DNA of 64,000 bases from Thorsellia anophelis DSM 18579 (GCF_900111395.1 NZ_FOHV01000008.1:1-64000), one strand, 5' to 3'. Numbered from the stretch's first letter, positions 9,704 through 20,091 are shown. The notes: a model not told the origin generated them from the sequence alone. Program-made: numbers and translations.

Positions 9704-10468
9704 TTAAACAATAATGTTTGACTGTGAGTTAGTAACTGTACTTTGGTTTTGGTTTTGGTTTTGATTATTATTTTGAATGTTGCTTTTTTGAATATATTCT
9801 AATTCTTGTGCACTTATTAATGCATTTGAAAAATTAACAGTGTTTTTGGCTAAGAATGGATAATTGTTATTATATATTGTATAAAGCGCGCTTTTTTTAA
9901 CTACATAAGTAGGTAACAGGAAGTCATGTACTGCTTGTTTTTTATCTGTAAAAGCAGGAGCAATACCAATAAAAGGAACAAACATAAAAGATAAGTTTTT
10001 TACGCAGGTTCTACCAAATGCAGGCCAAAAGTTTATTTTTTCAGCATGCTTACCTATAACAATAATTCCTAATGCCATTTTTCCAGGCGTAGCACATGTA
10101 TTTGAAGATTCGAATAGCGCATAATAAAAAGGAGAAACACAAAATGGTCCTATATATAGACCAAAAAGATAAATCCCCATAAAAGTTGCGCCAACTGTAT
10201 CTTCATCAAACCCTGAAACGATACCTGCAAATATAGCAAAAATAAATGCTATAACACTGTAACCAATAAAAATAATAAGGGAGTCTATTAATCTGGCCAC
10301 AAAACGAAGCCAAAATCCCGCAGCTTCTTCATATTTATTAACTTTTAGCAACCTCCATGGATAAGGCCCATCCATTAATTGCTGATTAGCCACAGTAGAT
10401 GAATTTTGCGCATTGCTTGTGTTAACTGTATCTAGCTTATTTAAGTTTAATTGAGTGTTATCTGACAT
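9704..10468 (-). CDS. RDD-family membrane protein with Asn/Gln-rich tail
   Basis: The 254-residue protein carries an RDD domain: FWLRFVARLIDSLIIF (Arg and Asp in the first helix), three to four hydrophobic segments, TPGKMALGI, and the closing KKQAVHDFLLPTYVV. RDD proteins are small integral membrane proteins, some of them ion antiporters, most with no known role. About 60 residues precede and 60 follow the domain. The C-terminal tail ends in N-N-N-Q-N-Q-N-Q-N-Q, encoded by a short hexanucleotide repeat. It shares strand with the helical-repeat and DUF2071 genes upstream. Confidence 0.85.
   Translation of the reverse strand: MSDNTQLNLNKLDTVNTSNAQNSSTVANQQLMDGPYPWRLLKVNKYEEAAGFWLRFVARLIDSLIIFIGYSVIAFIFAIFAGIVSGFDEDTVGATFMGIYLFGLYIGPFCVSPFYYALFESSNTCATPGKMALGIIVIGKHAEKINFWPAFGRTCVKNLSFMFVPFIGIAPAFTDKKQAVHDFLLPTYVVKKSALYTIYNNNYPFLAKNTVNFSNALISAQELEYIQKSNIQNNNQNQNQNQSTVTNSQSNIIV
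9743..9763. repeat. Short hexanucleotide repeat in the RDD gene
   Basis: Three copies of TTGGTT on the plus strand encode alternating Asn-Gln on the minus strand. Six-base steps keep the frame, so this would change tail length rather than switch the gene off. Confidence 0.8.
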
Positions 10469-10621
10469 GTTTTTTTATTCTTTTACTATTAGGTGTTAAA
10501 GGGAAATTAGTTTAGTTATAACTAAATATCTAATTTGTAAATATTACTTCAAAATTGACATATTAAAGTAGCGTAAATATTTTATCATAATTGTAATTAT
10601 ATTTAAATCATGGCTCGCTAA

Positions 10622-12526
10622 TTAAAGTACATTTAGATTAACATACCATTTTTCTAGTCTATTTCTATCTACATCACTCAACTTATTCATGGAAATCACA
10701 ACATCATAACATTCGATAAGCAAACTCTCCTTTTGTGCACTCTGATGTAAACACAGAATTTCGACCATAGAAGCTTGTAGCAACAGGTGCTTAGTTTTAC
10801 TATGTCTTAAAATCAAGTTACATATTTGTTTGATAGATAGGCATTTAAATAATGCTAATAAAGAAGGATTAAGCGCTTTATTATTTCGCTTAAATTGCAT
10901 AAATAGCGTTTCAATTATTGTGATTGGTAATTCATCAGAACACCTTCTTAATAAATTAACTGCTTTAATCGCTATCCCTATGTCTTTATCATTCAAACAA
11001 TTTAATAGTAAACTGAAATTAATCTCCCCACCAGAAATAGTTTTAGTTTCATCAACTTCACTTGTATAACTATAAAGAGAACACGGTTTAAACCGTGAAT
11101 GAATCAATTTATTTTTAACACCTTTGCAAAGATGTGAATATTGATTCAATAAATACTTAAGCTTTTCTGGTGACTCATCTGATAAAGCTAAAAGTAAGCC
11201 GTAACGATTTTCAAGTGTGTAGGTTAACTCAAAAAAATCCCAAGTATTCGTAAAGTCCGTATCGATGTTTGCTATAGATAAATATTCTTCCATTTTTTTA
11301 ATATATTCAGAAACTTGCCAAAAAAGATCACCCTCTTCCTCTAATATATTTAGCATATACGGATCTGCTAACTTTAAATTATTCATTAGAGCAAATAATT
11401 TTATCTGTTTTAGATTAAGATCTTGATTTGCTATTAATTGAACTAATACACTACGACACACCTTATTAAATAAAATAAACATGCCTGTATTAAATAAGTA
11501 AATCATCATGATTTCTATTTGCTCAGTATCGAAGATATTAACACTTGAACAAATTTCTTCACATAACAGATCTAAATCCTTCATACCCAAGCAAATTAAT
11601 AAACCATATAATTCATAGTCTTCTAAGAATCTTGCTTTCACTAAAAAATCATCACAAGCATTTTGTGTTAACAGGTTTTTATGAATGATCTCTAATATTT
11701 TAATGGCTTCGCCTGTATTTTTAGCGCTCATACCAAAATTTGCAAGAATTGCAGTTTGATATTTTGGCACCTCAAACAATCTAAGTGATTGACAAATATC
11801 AAAATAAAACAGCGCCCCTTTTTTATCACATGCACCTAGCCCTGCGATAAAGTTGTTTAATAACACTTTATTGTTCTTATTATCATTTAAGATTGTCTTT
11901 ATTATTTGATGCCCAATGTGATTTTCACAAGCTAATAGTAAATTAATGATGGGTCTATTTAAACCATCTGGTTTGTGCAAATGAGCAGTAATAATTGATA
12001 ACCATTCATTGAGTAAATTCTGGTCCGATTTTAATACAGCAGCCCAAAAATAGTGTTCTGGCGGTGGAGAAGCGTAGATAGATGCCTGCTTGATATAAAG
12101 ACATAGATGATCTTTCAAGGACGATTGTGTATTATCAATATCTGGTATTTTATCAATAATAATTTTTAAACATCTTACCTGTTGATGGAAATGGAACATT
12201 TCAACAGTAGAACGAAAACATAAGACTTTATTAAGCGTTTTAGGTATTTCCACTATTGCTCGAGAAAATAGTCGTGATAAAGACTTCTTATGAGTAATTG
12301 AAAAAAAAATTTCAAATAGAATTTCTGCATCAAATCCTTTCTTTGATTCATTCGTCACTTCAAAGCTTGTTAAAAATTCATCTATTTCCATTTTACTCAT
12401 ACTAGGGTTATTTACATGTGTGATATCTTTATTTATAAGATATTTAAATAACTCAACATAATGAATTGGAGCGATTTTTAATATTTCCTTTTCATTAACT
12501 TCATTTAGTAACTTGTTGTATTTCAT
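10622..12526 (-). CDS. HEAT-like helical-repeat protein of unknown function (634 aa)
   Basis: No named family is certain. The protein is 634 residues, soluble, with repeating pairs of amphipathic helices. The clearest HEAT-like units are near residues 505-590 (LLNCLNDKDIGIAIKAVNLL, then ETLFMQFKR and LLLQASMVEILCLHQ). It shows no catalytic motif, so it is probably a scaffold or adaptor. Upstream by about 70 bases is the DUF2071 gene and downstream by about 150 bases the RDD gene, all on the minus strand, which suggests co-transcription. A short plus-strand frame inside it is only a shadow. Confidence 0.75.
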   Translation of the reverse strand: MKYNKLLNEVNEKEILKIAPIHYVELFKYLINKDITHVNNPSMSKMEIDEFLTSFEVTNESKKGFDAEILFEIFFSITHKKSLSRLFSRAIVEIPKTLNKVLCFRSTVEMFHFHQQVRCLKIIIDKIPDIDNTQSSLKDHLCLYIKQASIYASPPPEHYFWAAVLKSDQNLLNEWLSIITAHLHKPDGLNRPIINLLLACENHIGHQIIKTILNDNKNNKVLLNNFIAGLGACDKKGALFYFDICQSLRLFEVPKYQTAILANFGMSAKNTGEAIKILEIIHKNLLTQNACDDFLVKARFLEDYELYGLLICLGMKDLDLLCEEICSSVNIFDTEQIEIMMIYLFNTGMFILFNKVCRSVLVQLIANQDLNLKQIKLFALMNNLKLADPYMLNILEEEGDLFWQVSEYIKKMEEYLSIANIDTDFTNTWDFFELTYTLENRYGLLLALSDESPEKLKYLLNQYSHLCKGVKNKLIHSRFKPCSLYSYTSEVDETKTISGGEINFSLLLNCLNDKDIGIAIKAVNLLRRCSDELPITIIETLFMQFKRNNKALNPSLLALFKCLSIKQICNLILRHSKTKHLLLQASMVEILCLHQSAQKESLLIECYDVVISMNKLSDVDRNRLEKWYVNLNVL

Positions 12527-12597
12527 GTCCTGACTACACGCTCCGATAAACTTAATTTTGCATATTTAAGTAGATATGTTAAGCAAAGAAGCGGGAA

Positions 12598-13467
12598 TTA
12601 TGAAACATCGATTCTTTTTTCTGATAACACTTCAAACTCAACATTTTTCACTAAAAAACAAAATGGTAATGCATTTGCTCCTAATTTAACTAATAACTCT
12701 CCTGGTATGTAATCAACTGCCTTCACAGATATTATCTCTTCAATTCTAATTGGAAGTTTTATTTCTGCTTCAGCAATAAAAGATACTGAATGCCCTACAC
12801 TAATTGCACTATTTTGTAGACAGATATACTTCATTGCATCTTCCCATGTATTAAAAAAAGAATGAAATTCAGATGGCAAATTATAATTTTGTTCTATGAT
12901 CCCTAAAAAACTCATTTCACTAGCGCTCCCTGCCCCTGCTTTAATTTCAGTTGCAATATATTTATCAGTGACTAGATGTGAAAATTGATTAGGTAAATGT
13001 GTTGGCAATACATCTGTAAAAAGGCGAGTAATATATGTATAAAGCGCGCTATTCATCAAATTTTTAATAAAAATGACAGTCCTTTTTTGATGTTTTTGAT
13101 TGGAATAGTCTAAATAAAATCGCCAATTGCTTTGTTGTGGTGAGGGAAACAATCTACGAAATGGTCCTGCAATCTTAGGCCCAAAATGTTTATGTTGATA
13201 AGTCAAAATAGTTAAAATAGTTAATCCATCTCTTTCTATCAAGGTCATACCTTTTGGAATAAAATGAGATAAATTTAATTTTATCAGTTCTGTAGGTACA
13301 ACCCAATTCATATAAACTATGTCAGCAGCATCACTTTTCATTTTTAAATAAGGTAATCTACTGAATAGTCGATATCTCGCATCTTGCCATTTAGCTGAAT
13401 TTATCCAACTTGCCATAATTTTCTGAAAATACGTGTTTTTAGGTGGAATGAATCGATAATTCTTCAT
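12598..13467 (-). CDS. DUF2071 (YqjF-like) protein
   Basis: The 289-residue protein matches the DUF2071 pattern by eye: an early MNWVVPTELIKLNLSHFIPK segment (W..P..l...P.g), then GLTILTILTYQH, followed by a later region where DUF2071 proteins have acetoacetate-decarboxylase-like strands. The activity of this family is unknown. It is the first gene of the minus-strand group that continues through the 634-residue protein (gap about 70 bases) to the RDD gene. No signal peptide or membrane helix is seen, so it is probably cytoplasmic. Confidence 0.65.
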   Translation of the reverse strand: MKNYRFIPPKNTYFQKIMASWINSAKWQDARYRLFSRLPYLKMKSDAADIVYMNWVVPTELIKLNLSHFIPKGMTLIERDGLTILTILTYQHKHFGPKIAGPFRRLFPSPQQSNWRFYLDYSNQKHQKRTVIFIKNLMNSALYTYITRLFTDVLPTHLPNQFSHLVTDKYIATEIKAGAGSASEMSFLGIIEQNYNLPSEFHSFFNTWEDAMKYICLQNSAISVGHSVSFIAEAEIKLPIRIEEIISVKAVDYIPGELLVKLGANALPFCFLVKNVEFEVLSEKRIDVS

Positions 13468-13893
13468 AAATGCTTCCCAAAATTGATTTGATAACCTAAC
13501 AACCGAAAATTCGGTTTAAATGAACACATGAATTTACATTTAATTAACCCTTGAAAAAAACACCTTACACTGTATCAGTATGTTTTGTATATAAAAAAAA
13601 GCTCTAATATAAATTTGATTTTAGGTAAGCTTTCTTCATGATAACTTATTCGAAAAGGTAATTCACTTGGATAAAAGCAACGATTTATCTTTTCACTTAA
13701 TATTCACGCTCAAAACAAATCAAAGGACAATTAACCAAGGATCTGATTATAAATGCTAATAATAGACAACTCGTTAACAAATTGTCGCTTTTATTGCATT
13801 TTACGCATAACACTAATCGATAGCAATCAAACAACTTACAAGGAGTATGAGAATACGGCTGCATAACTGTGCAGAGCTATCCCACTTGAGCGA
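13468..13893. other. Divergent spacer between DUF2071 and the surface-protein gene
   Basis: AT-rich and expected to contain the promoters of both divergent units. I saw no clear operator. Confidence 0.5.
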
Positions 13894-16800
13894 ATGCTCA
13901 TGTTTCTCAAAAATTTAATGTATAAGAAATGGATTTTACTTTTACTGTTACTTACCACAATGTCTGCAGCAGCAAAGCTGACTAATGAAAGTTCTAATAA
14001 AACAAAACAAATTAAAGGTTATGCCCCGTATATACAGTCAATTGCAGCACAAGCTAACTTAGACAATCAATACATTTTTTTTCCCGATTTAACACCAGCA
14101 CTGACACCAGGGATAATATTAGCAGTTCCTTCCTCGTTATGTTCGCCAGAACTGTTTAAAGCTAACGAAGATTTACAACCTTATTTCAACCTGCGTGATG
14201 AAGATAATGATAAATGTTCCGTATTAGAGACTCACAATTTAGATTGGTATATTTTAGATAATAAAGATACCGAATGGAATGCGGTGGTATCACCTGATGA
14301 TCTCATTTGGACCTTAATAACTGACGTTGATTCAATATTACCACCAAGCACGAACATGCTAAGTCAATACACATCTAGGTTAAAAATACCTGAAAATGCT
14401 GTTAATAAGCGTATCGGATTTACCTATAGTCCCATTTCAGCAACAGGTAATCCAAATAAGGGAACACAAGCTAAAATTTGGGATATAAGTTATTTTTTTG
14501 GACAAAAACCTACAAGCCAAGCATTGCTAGAATCGGCACCTAATTTAGGAGAAAAGATAACACAAATCCCCTTGCCTATTCACACACAGATTAAACCTAA
14601 TTTTGCTAGGCCAATTATCAAAACGCTATATATGTATGGTGAATTTAGTTTATCAAGTACCCTTGAAGCACAATATCAAATTGAACCTGATTCAATTGGC
14701 TCAAATGAATTAGAAATGAGATTTTGGTGGGGACCTAAGGGGACGACAAAAAACTTAGGTCGGATAACAAACACGGATTTTCAAAATTCCCCTTATTCCC
14801 CACCTTTAACTGATTCAGATATTGGAAGTGTCATTGAAGTTACTGCTATGGCGATTAAAAAACAAGATGGTTTGTTAATTGTAAGTGAACCCTATACTAT
14901 TGATTCACAGGATCCTAATAATCAATTTTATTACCCACCTAGCATTGATAATTTGACGTTAAGTATGCAACCTAGAGTAAATGAATCTGTTTATGGAAAA
15001 TACACATTTAATGATGGTGGTAAGAAAAACTCTATTGATAACTCGACCTATATTTGGCAGATCGAAAATGATTCAGGTAAATGGGATACGTTAATTACTG
15101 GTACGATACTTGAATCAGGAGTAACGCCAGAATTTAAAAATTTAAAGCAAGAGTATGCAGGTAAATCTTTAAAACTTGAAATAATACCTAGCGATACAGA
15201 TGATCGAATAGGCAGTTCAAATTCTGTTACTTCAGAAGTAATAGGTGTTTTGCGCATTGAGACTAATTATAATGAGGTTGATTATATAATTAATCAAACC
15301 AATGCATTACAGCTTAAAGCTACGATTTATTATTCCAATGGGGATATCATTACTCACAATATCAATAAATGGCAATCTGATGATAAAGATGTATCAATAG
15401 ATTCTTATGGATTTGTCACTGTTAATCCTGAGTTAACAGAGGAAAAAACAGTCAATATCACAATTAGCTATCTTGGCCAACAGGCTTTAGTTAAACTTAA
15501 CATTAGAAAAAATACGCTTATTATAAATGAATTACATTTTAACGAGCCAATATTAATTAATAAAAAAATAACAGCCTCTTATCTATTAGAACAATTTAAT
15601 AGCGAAAATTTAGATGAATCAACTTATGAATGGTTTTACCTATCTTTAGAAAACAAATGGATTAAGTTTGATGAAGGGAAAGTTAATGACCCTGGTATGA
15701 TCTCTACCGTTTCAACGATTGATCATTTATTTGCTGGAAAAAGAATTCGCTTAGAAGTAACACCTTTTAATCAAGTAGGTGACACTGGTCCAATATCTTC
15801 TATAGAAGGCAATGTAGAAAGTTTAATAGAGCTTATTCTTACCCCATCAGAATTAACTTTTAATGCAAACGAGTCGCAATCAAAACAGATCAATGCTATC
15901 GCCAGTTACGAATACGGTTCTCAACTAGATTTAACTAGTATCGGGATTTGGCAATCTGATAATAATTCCATTTTAGTATCTTCGAATGGTAGTGTATCTA
16001 TAGTTAATCAAAATGAAGCAATACAAGGTAAAGTGATGTTCATTTACAATGAATTTACACGTGAAGTGAATGTTAAAGTTACTCCTGTTGAGCCTTCAAT
16101 TCAGAATTTAATTATTAAAGGTAGTCCAATTATTAATGGTACTTTAGAGGCTACATATGAATTTGATTCTAACCTATTCCCAAATTTTGAAGATAATTCT
16201 ACTTATACATGGTTTTATACTTTACCTGGCTCATCAAAAATGTTCTGGTCCGATGGTACTATTTCACAATCTGGGGTCATACCTCCTTCACCTAAAATCG
16301 AACCTTTTCATGCTGGCGCATCAATCACATTAGAAGTTATCCCAACAGATCAATTTGGTGTTACTGGTGAAAAATCAATCACATCAATGGAAATTGAACA
16401 TTTAGTTAGTCTTTCTCTTGCACCTAACGAATTACGTTTCAATCTTGGTGAAACAAGTGTCAAGAAAGTAACAGCATCAGCCCTCTATTCATTAGGGTCA
16501 GTCATTGATGTGAGTGCTAAAGGTTCTTGGTCTGCAGGAAACCCTAATGTTTTAATTGAAACAAATGGTAATGTATTTATTTCATCACTTAACAGCATGC
16601 CAATTACTTCAGAAGTTAATTTTAAGTACGGAGTATTGACGAGCAGTATACCTGTGATTGTACAATCAATTACTGCCGATATTAGGAATCTAAGGTTAAT
16701 TGGTACACCTATGATTAATCAATCAATAGAAGCTGTGTATGACTTTGATCCTAACGGAATGCTAAACATAATCGACAAATCAACTTATAGGTGGTTTTAT

Positions 16801-17721
16801 AAGGATTTTTCTAATAATCAAGTTGAATGGTCTAGAGGAGATATTATTCAATCCGGATTAGTGCCTAATTCTCCTATTATTGATGCGAGTAAAGTTGGAT
16901 ACACCATAATTGTCGAGGTAACACCAAACGATCAATTTGAGCGTCCAGGCGCAACTCAAGTCGCTCAATCAGTTGTAGAAACCGTGACAAATATTGAAAT
17001 CATATTCCCTCGTACAGAGAAAATGAATACCGTAGCGCCCACCTATTTAATGGCTAAAGGCACGCTTGAAAGTGGTACTATAATTGATATTACATCAAAT
17101 GGAACATGGACAACAACTCATCCAAACGTAACCTCTCTTGGTAATGGAGTATTTACTGTTCCCTATTATGTTTATGAAGAACAAGACAACATACCAATTA
17201 CTTTTACCTATCAAAAACTATCAGTCACCAAAGTAGCGAGGGCTGATAACTATAATTTAGGTGATCTACTTGGGGCTGCCTCTTTTTATCGAGAGCATGC
17301 TGTTGTAATTTATGCAAATTCAACTCCTGAAATCAGATTATGGGGCGATTATTGGCTATCATCTGCAAGAAATAACCAAAACATTATTCTCTCAGGAGGA
17401 AGTACGGGCGTAGAATGTGGCGCATTTAGCCAAAATGGTTGTTATCTTGAACTTAGTCGATTACAAGTTAATTCTGGATTAAAAGTAGATATGACTTACG
17501 ATGCAGCAAGGCCAAATGATACAACTATTATTAGATCATTAAGCTGGTATACAAATGATAACGTCTTACATACCTTTGTTGGCAATGCTTCTGGCACGTC
17601 AAAATCACAAACAGATATTATTCGTAATACAGCACCAATATACGGAATTATATTTTTCTCAACAGGCGCTATTGGTTCAAGCACTTCATATATAAAAGGG
17701 CTTAGACTTATCTATCAATAG
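13894..17721 (+). CDS. Large secreted or surface protein with repeated Ig-like modules
   Basis: The product is 1275 residues. In-frame ATGs lie at 13894, 13900 and 13918; the last gives the cleanest signal peptide (MYKKWILLLLLLTTMSAAA). An N-terminal region with four Cys (to about residue 340) is followed by alternating modules starting near residues 350, 541, 736 and 929. Each begins with a phrase like NLIIKGSPIINGTLEATYEF, has STYxWFY in its middle and ends with a Big_2-like strand unit containing GxWxS(D/A)N. The last about 155 residues form a different domain (from YNLGDLLGAASF) with a Cys pair. No autotransporter barrel, sortase signal or Type I secretion repeat is visible, so how it stays on the surface is unknown. 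It is probably an adhesin or envelope protein. Confidence 0.8.
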   Translation: MLMFLKNLMYKKWILLLLLLTTMSAAAKLTNESSNKTKQIKGYAPYIQSIAAQANLDNQYIFFPDLTPALTPGIILAVPSSLCSPELFKANEDLQPYFNLRDEDNDKCSVLETHNLDWYILDNKDTEWNAVVSPDDLIWTLITDVDSILPPSTNMLSQYTSRLKIPENAVNKRIGFTYSPISATGNPNKGTQAKIWDISYFFGQKPTSQALLESAPNLGEKITQIPLPIHTQIKPNFARPIIKTLYMYGEFSLSSTLEAQYQIEPDSIGSNELEMRFWWGPKGTTKNLGRITNTDFQNSPYSPPLTDSDIGSVIEVTAMAIKKQDGLLIVSEPYTIDSQDPNNQFYYPPSIDNLTLSMQPRVNESVYGKYTFNDGGKKNSIDNSTYIWQIENDSGKWDTLITGTILESGVTPEFKNLKQEYAGKSLKLEIIPSDTDDRIGSSNSVTSEVIGVLRIETNYNEVDYIINQTNALQLKATIYYSNGDIITHNINKWQSDDKDVSIDSYGFVTVNPELTEEKTVNITISYLGQQALVKLNIRKNTLIINELHFNEPILINKKITASYLLEQFNSENLDESTYEWFYLSLENKWIKFDEGKVNDPGMISTVSTIDHLFAGKRIRLEVTPFNQVGDTGPISSIEGNVESLIELILTPSELTFNANESQSKQINAIASYEYGSQLDLTSIGIWQSDNNSILVSSNGSVSIVNQNEAIQGKVMFIYNEFTREVNVKVTPVEPSIQNLIIKGSPIINGTLEATYEFDSNLFPNFEDNSTYTWFYTLPGSSKMFWSDGTISQSGVIPPSPKIEPFHAGASITLEVIPTDQFGVTGEKSITSMEIEHLVSLSLAPNELRFNLGETSVKKVTASALYSLGSVIDVSAKGSWSAGNPNVLIETNGNVFISSLNSMPITSEVNFKYGVLTSSIPVIVQSITADIRNLRLIGTPMINQSIEAVYDFDPNGMLNIIDKSTYRWFYKDFSNNQVEWSRGDIIQSGLVPNSPIIDASKVGYTIIVEVTPNDQFERPGATQVAQSVVETVTNIEIIFPRTEKMNTVAPTYLMAKGTLESGTIIDITSNGTWTTTHPNVTSLGNGVFTVPYYVYEEQDNIPITFTYQKLSVTKVARADNYNLGDLLGAASFYREHAVVIYANSTPEIRLWGDYWLSSARNNQNIILSGGSTGVECGAFSQNGCYLELSRLQVNSGLKVDMTYDAARPNDTTIIRSLSWYTNDNVLHTFVGNASGTSKSQTDIIRNTAPIYGIIFFSTGAIGSSTSYIKGLRLIYQ

Positions 17722-17727
17722 TCAACT

Positions 17728-17746
17728 CCCCCCCCATTAAGGGGGG
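17728..17746 (+). terminator. Possible C/G hairpin after the surface-protein gene
   Basis: CCCCCC-ATTAA-GGGGGG a few bases after the stop codon makes a very stable stem, but no T-tract follows. It may be a 3' stabilising hairpin rather than a true terminator. Confidence 0.5.
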
Positions 17747-18131
17747 ATTGCTAACCGTTTATTTGATTAATACCGCCATCCTTCTATTTGCTCTAACAAG
17801 CGTTTAACTTAACGGTAACCTTTAGCGCCAAACGTTTTATTATGCTGCTAGAGGTAATCTGTCGACATAAATACAATAGCAACATTTAAAGCATGCTTGA
17901 CAGACACTTTTTAGCTGAATGCAAGTAAGACTCTTTGCTCATTCTTTTGTTGATACCTACTAATATAATCAGCGTTATGATGAAATGAGATTAATTAAAA
18001 ACATTATAGTTTAATCTTAAATACTTAAAAGTGTAAAATGTAACCAAAAAAAGCAACCATTAATGCAAAAATAATGCATTAGGTAATTAATTGTTATATT
18101 ATATTTCTTTAATATATAAGCAGAGGCAATT
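17747..18131. other. Gene-free stretch before the MCP gene
   Basis: No reading frame or repeat stood out. The last 80 bases are very AT-rich and probably hold the MCP promoter. Confidence 0.5.
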
Positions 18132-19220
18132 ATGACTTTTTTAACCCAGTTAGCACCGTATTTTAAGAGCAAACATTCATTACTAAAACAAATTAAGCAT
18201 CTAGAGACTAGAATCAATCAATTAACATCTTCTTTAAATACCGCAGAAGCTGAGTTAACCACTTCGCAAAGTACTATAAAAAATAACCATGAGCTAAATT
18301 TGAATCTAATTAAATTTGCAGAAAGTCTGGGATTGTCTCAACAAACATTGAATATATTAAGTTCTAACCTAGTAAATGAAAAAATTAAAGTAGAAGAAAT
18401 ACAACAAAACGGAGTGTCAACTAGCAGTAGACAATTAATAGAAACAATGAGTTACGACCTGCTTGAATTAGCAAATAAATCTAAAAACACCATTTTAACT
18501 GTTGAAAACTTAAAGGGTAGTTCAGAACAAATTGGCGCTATTATTTCATTAATTCAGCAAATTTCTAGTCAAACAAATTTACTTGCTCTGAACGCTGCGA
18601 TTGAAGCTGCGAGAGCTGGCAGTGCTGGACGCGGATTTGCTGTTGTTGCAGGTGAAGTTAGAAGTCTAGCTGAACGCTCTAGAATAGCAGCTGCAGATAT
18701 AAACTTATTAGTAAAAGAAATTCAAACGGATACACATAATGCTTTAGACGGTATTTCTGTATTATCTACAAATGCAACGCAATCAGCACAACAAGGTGAG
18801 CTTACTAAAAGCAATATAGAACAAGTATTGACTCTATTTCATCATATGGAAGAAGCAATTGCCAGCACAGCACTGCGAAGTTTCACTGAACTTGCAAAAA
18901 TAGACCACTTAGTATTTAAGTTTGAAGTTTATAAAGTATTTTTTGGTGTTTCAAAAAAAACTGAAGGAGAATTTGCGAATCATACAATGTGCCGCTTAGG
19001 TAAATGGTACTATGATGGCGAGGGTAAACGCTATTTTGCTAAATTAGATGGCTATGCACAAATGGAAAAGCCTCATGCTGATGTACATAAATTTGGAAAA
19101 GCAGCAGTAGAGAAATATCATCAAGGATTGATTGCTGAAGGTATAAAGGATATATCTTTAATGGAAACACATAGTATGGATGTGTTAAAATGCTTAGAGA
19201 AGATGGCTATTTCAATTTAG
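18132..19220 (+). CDS. Soluble methyl-accepting chemotaxis protein with CZB domain (TlpD-like)
   Basis: The 362-residue protein has no membrane segment. After an N-terminal coiled coil (residues about 10-60) comes the conserved signalling hairpin at about 140-190 ([20 protein letters not shown], then [18 protein letters not shown]). The C-terminal 110 residues are a CZB zinc domain: IDHLVFK, the diagnostic [12 protein letters not shown] at about residue 287, and KPHADVHKF at about 313, supplying His and Cys ligands. Soluble MCP-CZB proteins such as Helicobacter TlpD sense oxidants including hypochlorous acid through this Cys-zinc site. No che or flagellar genes are in the window, so its partner kinase is unknown. 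Confidence 0.93.
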   Translation: MTFLTQLAPYFKSKHSLLKQIKHLETRINQLTSSLNTAEAELTTSQSTIKNNHELNLNLIKFAESLGLSQQTLNILSSNLVNEKIKVEEIQQNGVSTSSRQLIETMSYDLLELANKSKNTILTVENLKGSSEQIGAIISLIQQISSQTNLLALNAAIEAARAGSAGRGFAVVAGEVRSLAERSRIAAADINLLVKEIQTDTHNALDGISVLSTNATQSAQQGELTKSNIEQVLTLFHHMEEAIASTALRSFTELAKIDHLVFKFEVYKVFFGVSKKTEGEFANHTMCRLGKWYYDGEGKRYFAKLDGYAQMEKPHADVHKFGKAAVEKYHQGLIAEGIKDISLMETHSMDVLKCLEKMAISI

Positions 19221-19323
19221 CAATTATCAGGTTAATAATAGCAAACCAATAATAGTCATGATCTTTTTATGTAATAACTACAAGCCTTTATTTTATGATA
19301 ACGTGACAAATTAAGGTTGTTTC

Positions 19324-20091
19324 ATGATATATACCATCGGGTTAGCAATACATGCTGCAATTTCTCTTTTTTTTTCAATGCATGCTACAAGAACTCAACA
19401 AAACACATTTTGGATTTACATCCTACTTGCATTTCCTGGTTTAGGCTCTCTTGCCTATTTTTTAGCTGTTTATCGACATGATTTACAATCTAATGAAGCA
19501 TTTTCAAAAACTGCTTCAGGTATTACAAAGCTACTCGATCCGCAAAAAGAGCTAAAAGAAGCACTCAAGCAATACCAATACTCCGCAACCCCAGAAAATC
19601 ATGAACGTCTTGCTGAAGCTTATTTAGCAGTTGGAGAGCCCCTAAAAGCTGCATCTGCGTACCTAGAATGTTTAAACGATCCTTTTAGTGACAAAGTTAA
19701 ATTTACTTTAAATGCCTCTCAAGCATTTTTCGAAGCAGGCCGATTTGCTCAGGCTTTGTCTTATCTACAATCGATTGAGTCACAAGATGCAGGCACTTAT
19801 GCTGAAGATTATGCTATTTTAGCTGCCAACTGTTATACAGCAATGGAAAAAACTGAGGAGGCTGAATCAATTTTCATCAATGCTTGCGATTTATATCAAT
19901 CTATTAGTGTCAATATAGAATATTTAATTTGGGGATATGAGAGAAATAGAAAAGACATTATTGAAAAACAAGAAGCTAAAATATCAACATTAATGAGTAA
20001 TTGGCAACCACACCATTATAAACATGCACAAAATAAAAAATTGATTCTTAGATTAAAAAAAGCAAGAGCTTATTTTAAGCGTAATGGATGA
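19324..20091 (+). CDS. Membrane-anchored TPR protein with PLDc_N-like N-terminus
   Basis: The 255-residue protein has two membrane helices in its first 50 residues (IGLAIHAAISLFFSMHATRT, then WIYILLAFPGLGSLAYFLAV), a pattern like the PLDc_N segment. Tetratricopeptide-like helices follow: ENHERLAEAYLAVGEPLKAA, FTLNASQAFFEAGRFAQALS, and DYAILAANCYTAMEKTEEAE. It probably holds a TPR scaffold on the cytoplasmic face of the inner membrane. It lies 103 bases after the MCP gene on the same strand and ends before a terminator. Specific role unknown. Confidence 0.75.
   Translation: MIYTIGLAIHAAISLFFSMHATRTQQNTFWIYILLAFPGLGSLAYFLAVYRHDLQSNEAFSKTASGITKLLDPQKELKEALKQYQYSATPENHERLAEAYLAVGEPLKAASAYLECLNDPFSDKVKFTLNASQAFFEAGRFAQALSYLQSIESQDAGTYAEDYAILAANCYTAMEKTEEAESIFINACDLYQSISVNIEYLIWGYERNRKDIIEKQEAKISTLMSNWQPHHYKHAQNKKLILRLKKARAYFKRNG

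Noticed and set aside
17728-17746. C-run as a phase-variable homopolymer for the surface protein
   Set aside because: The eight Cs lie after the stop codon, so length change would not alter the protein.
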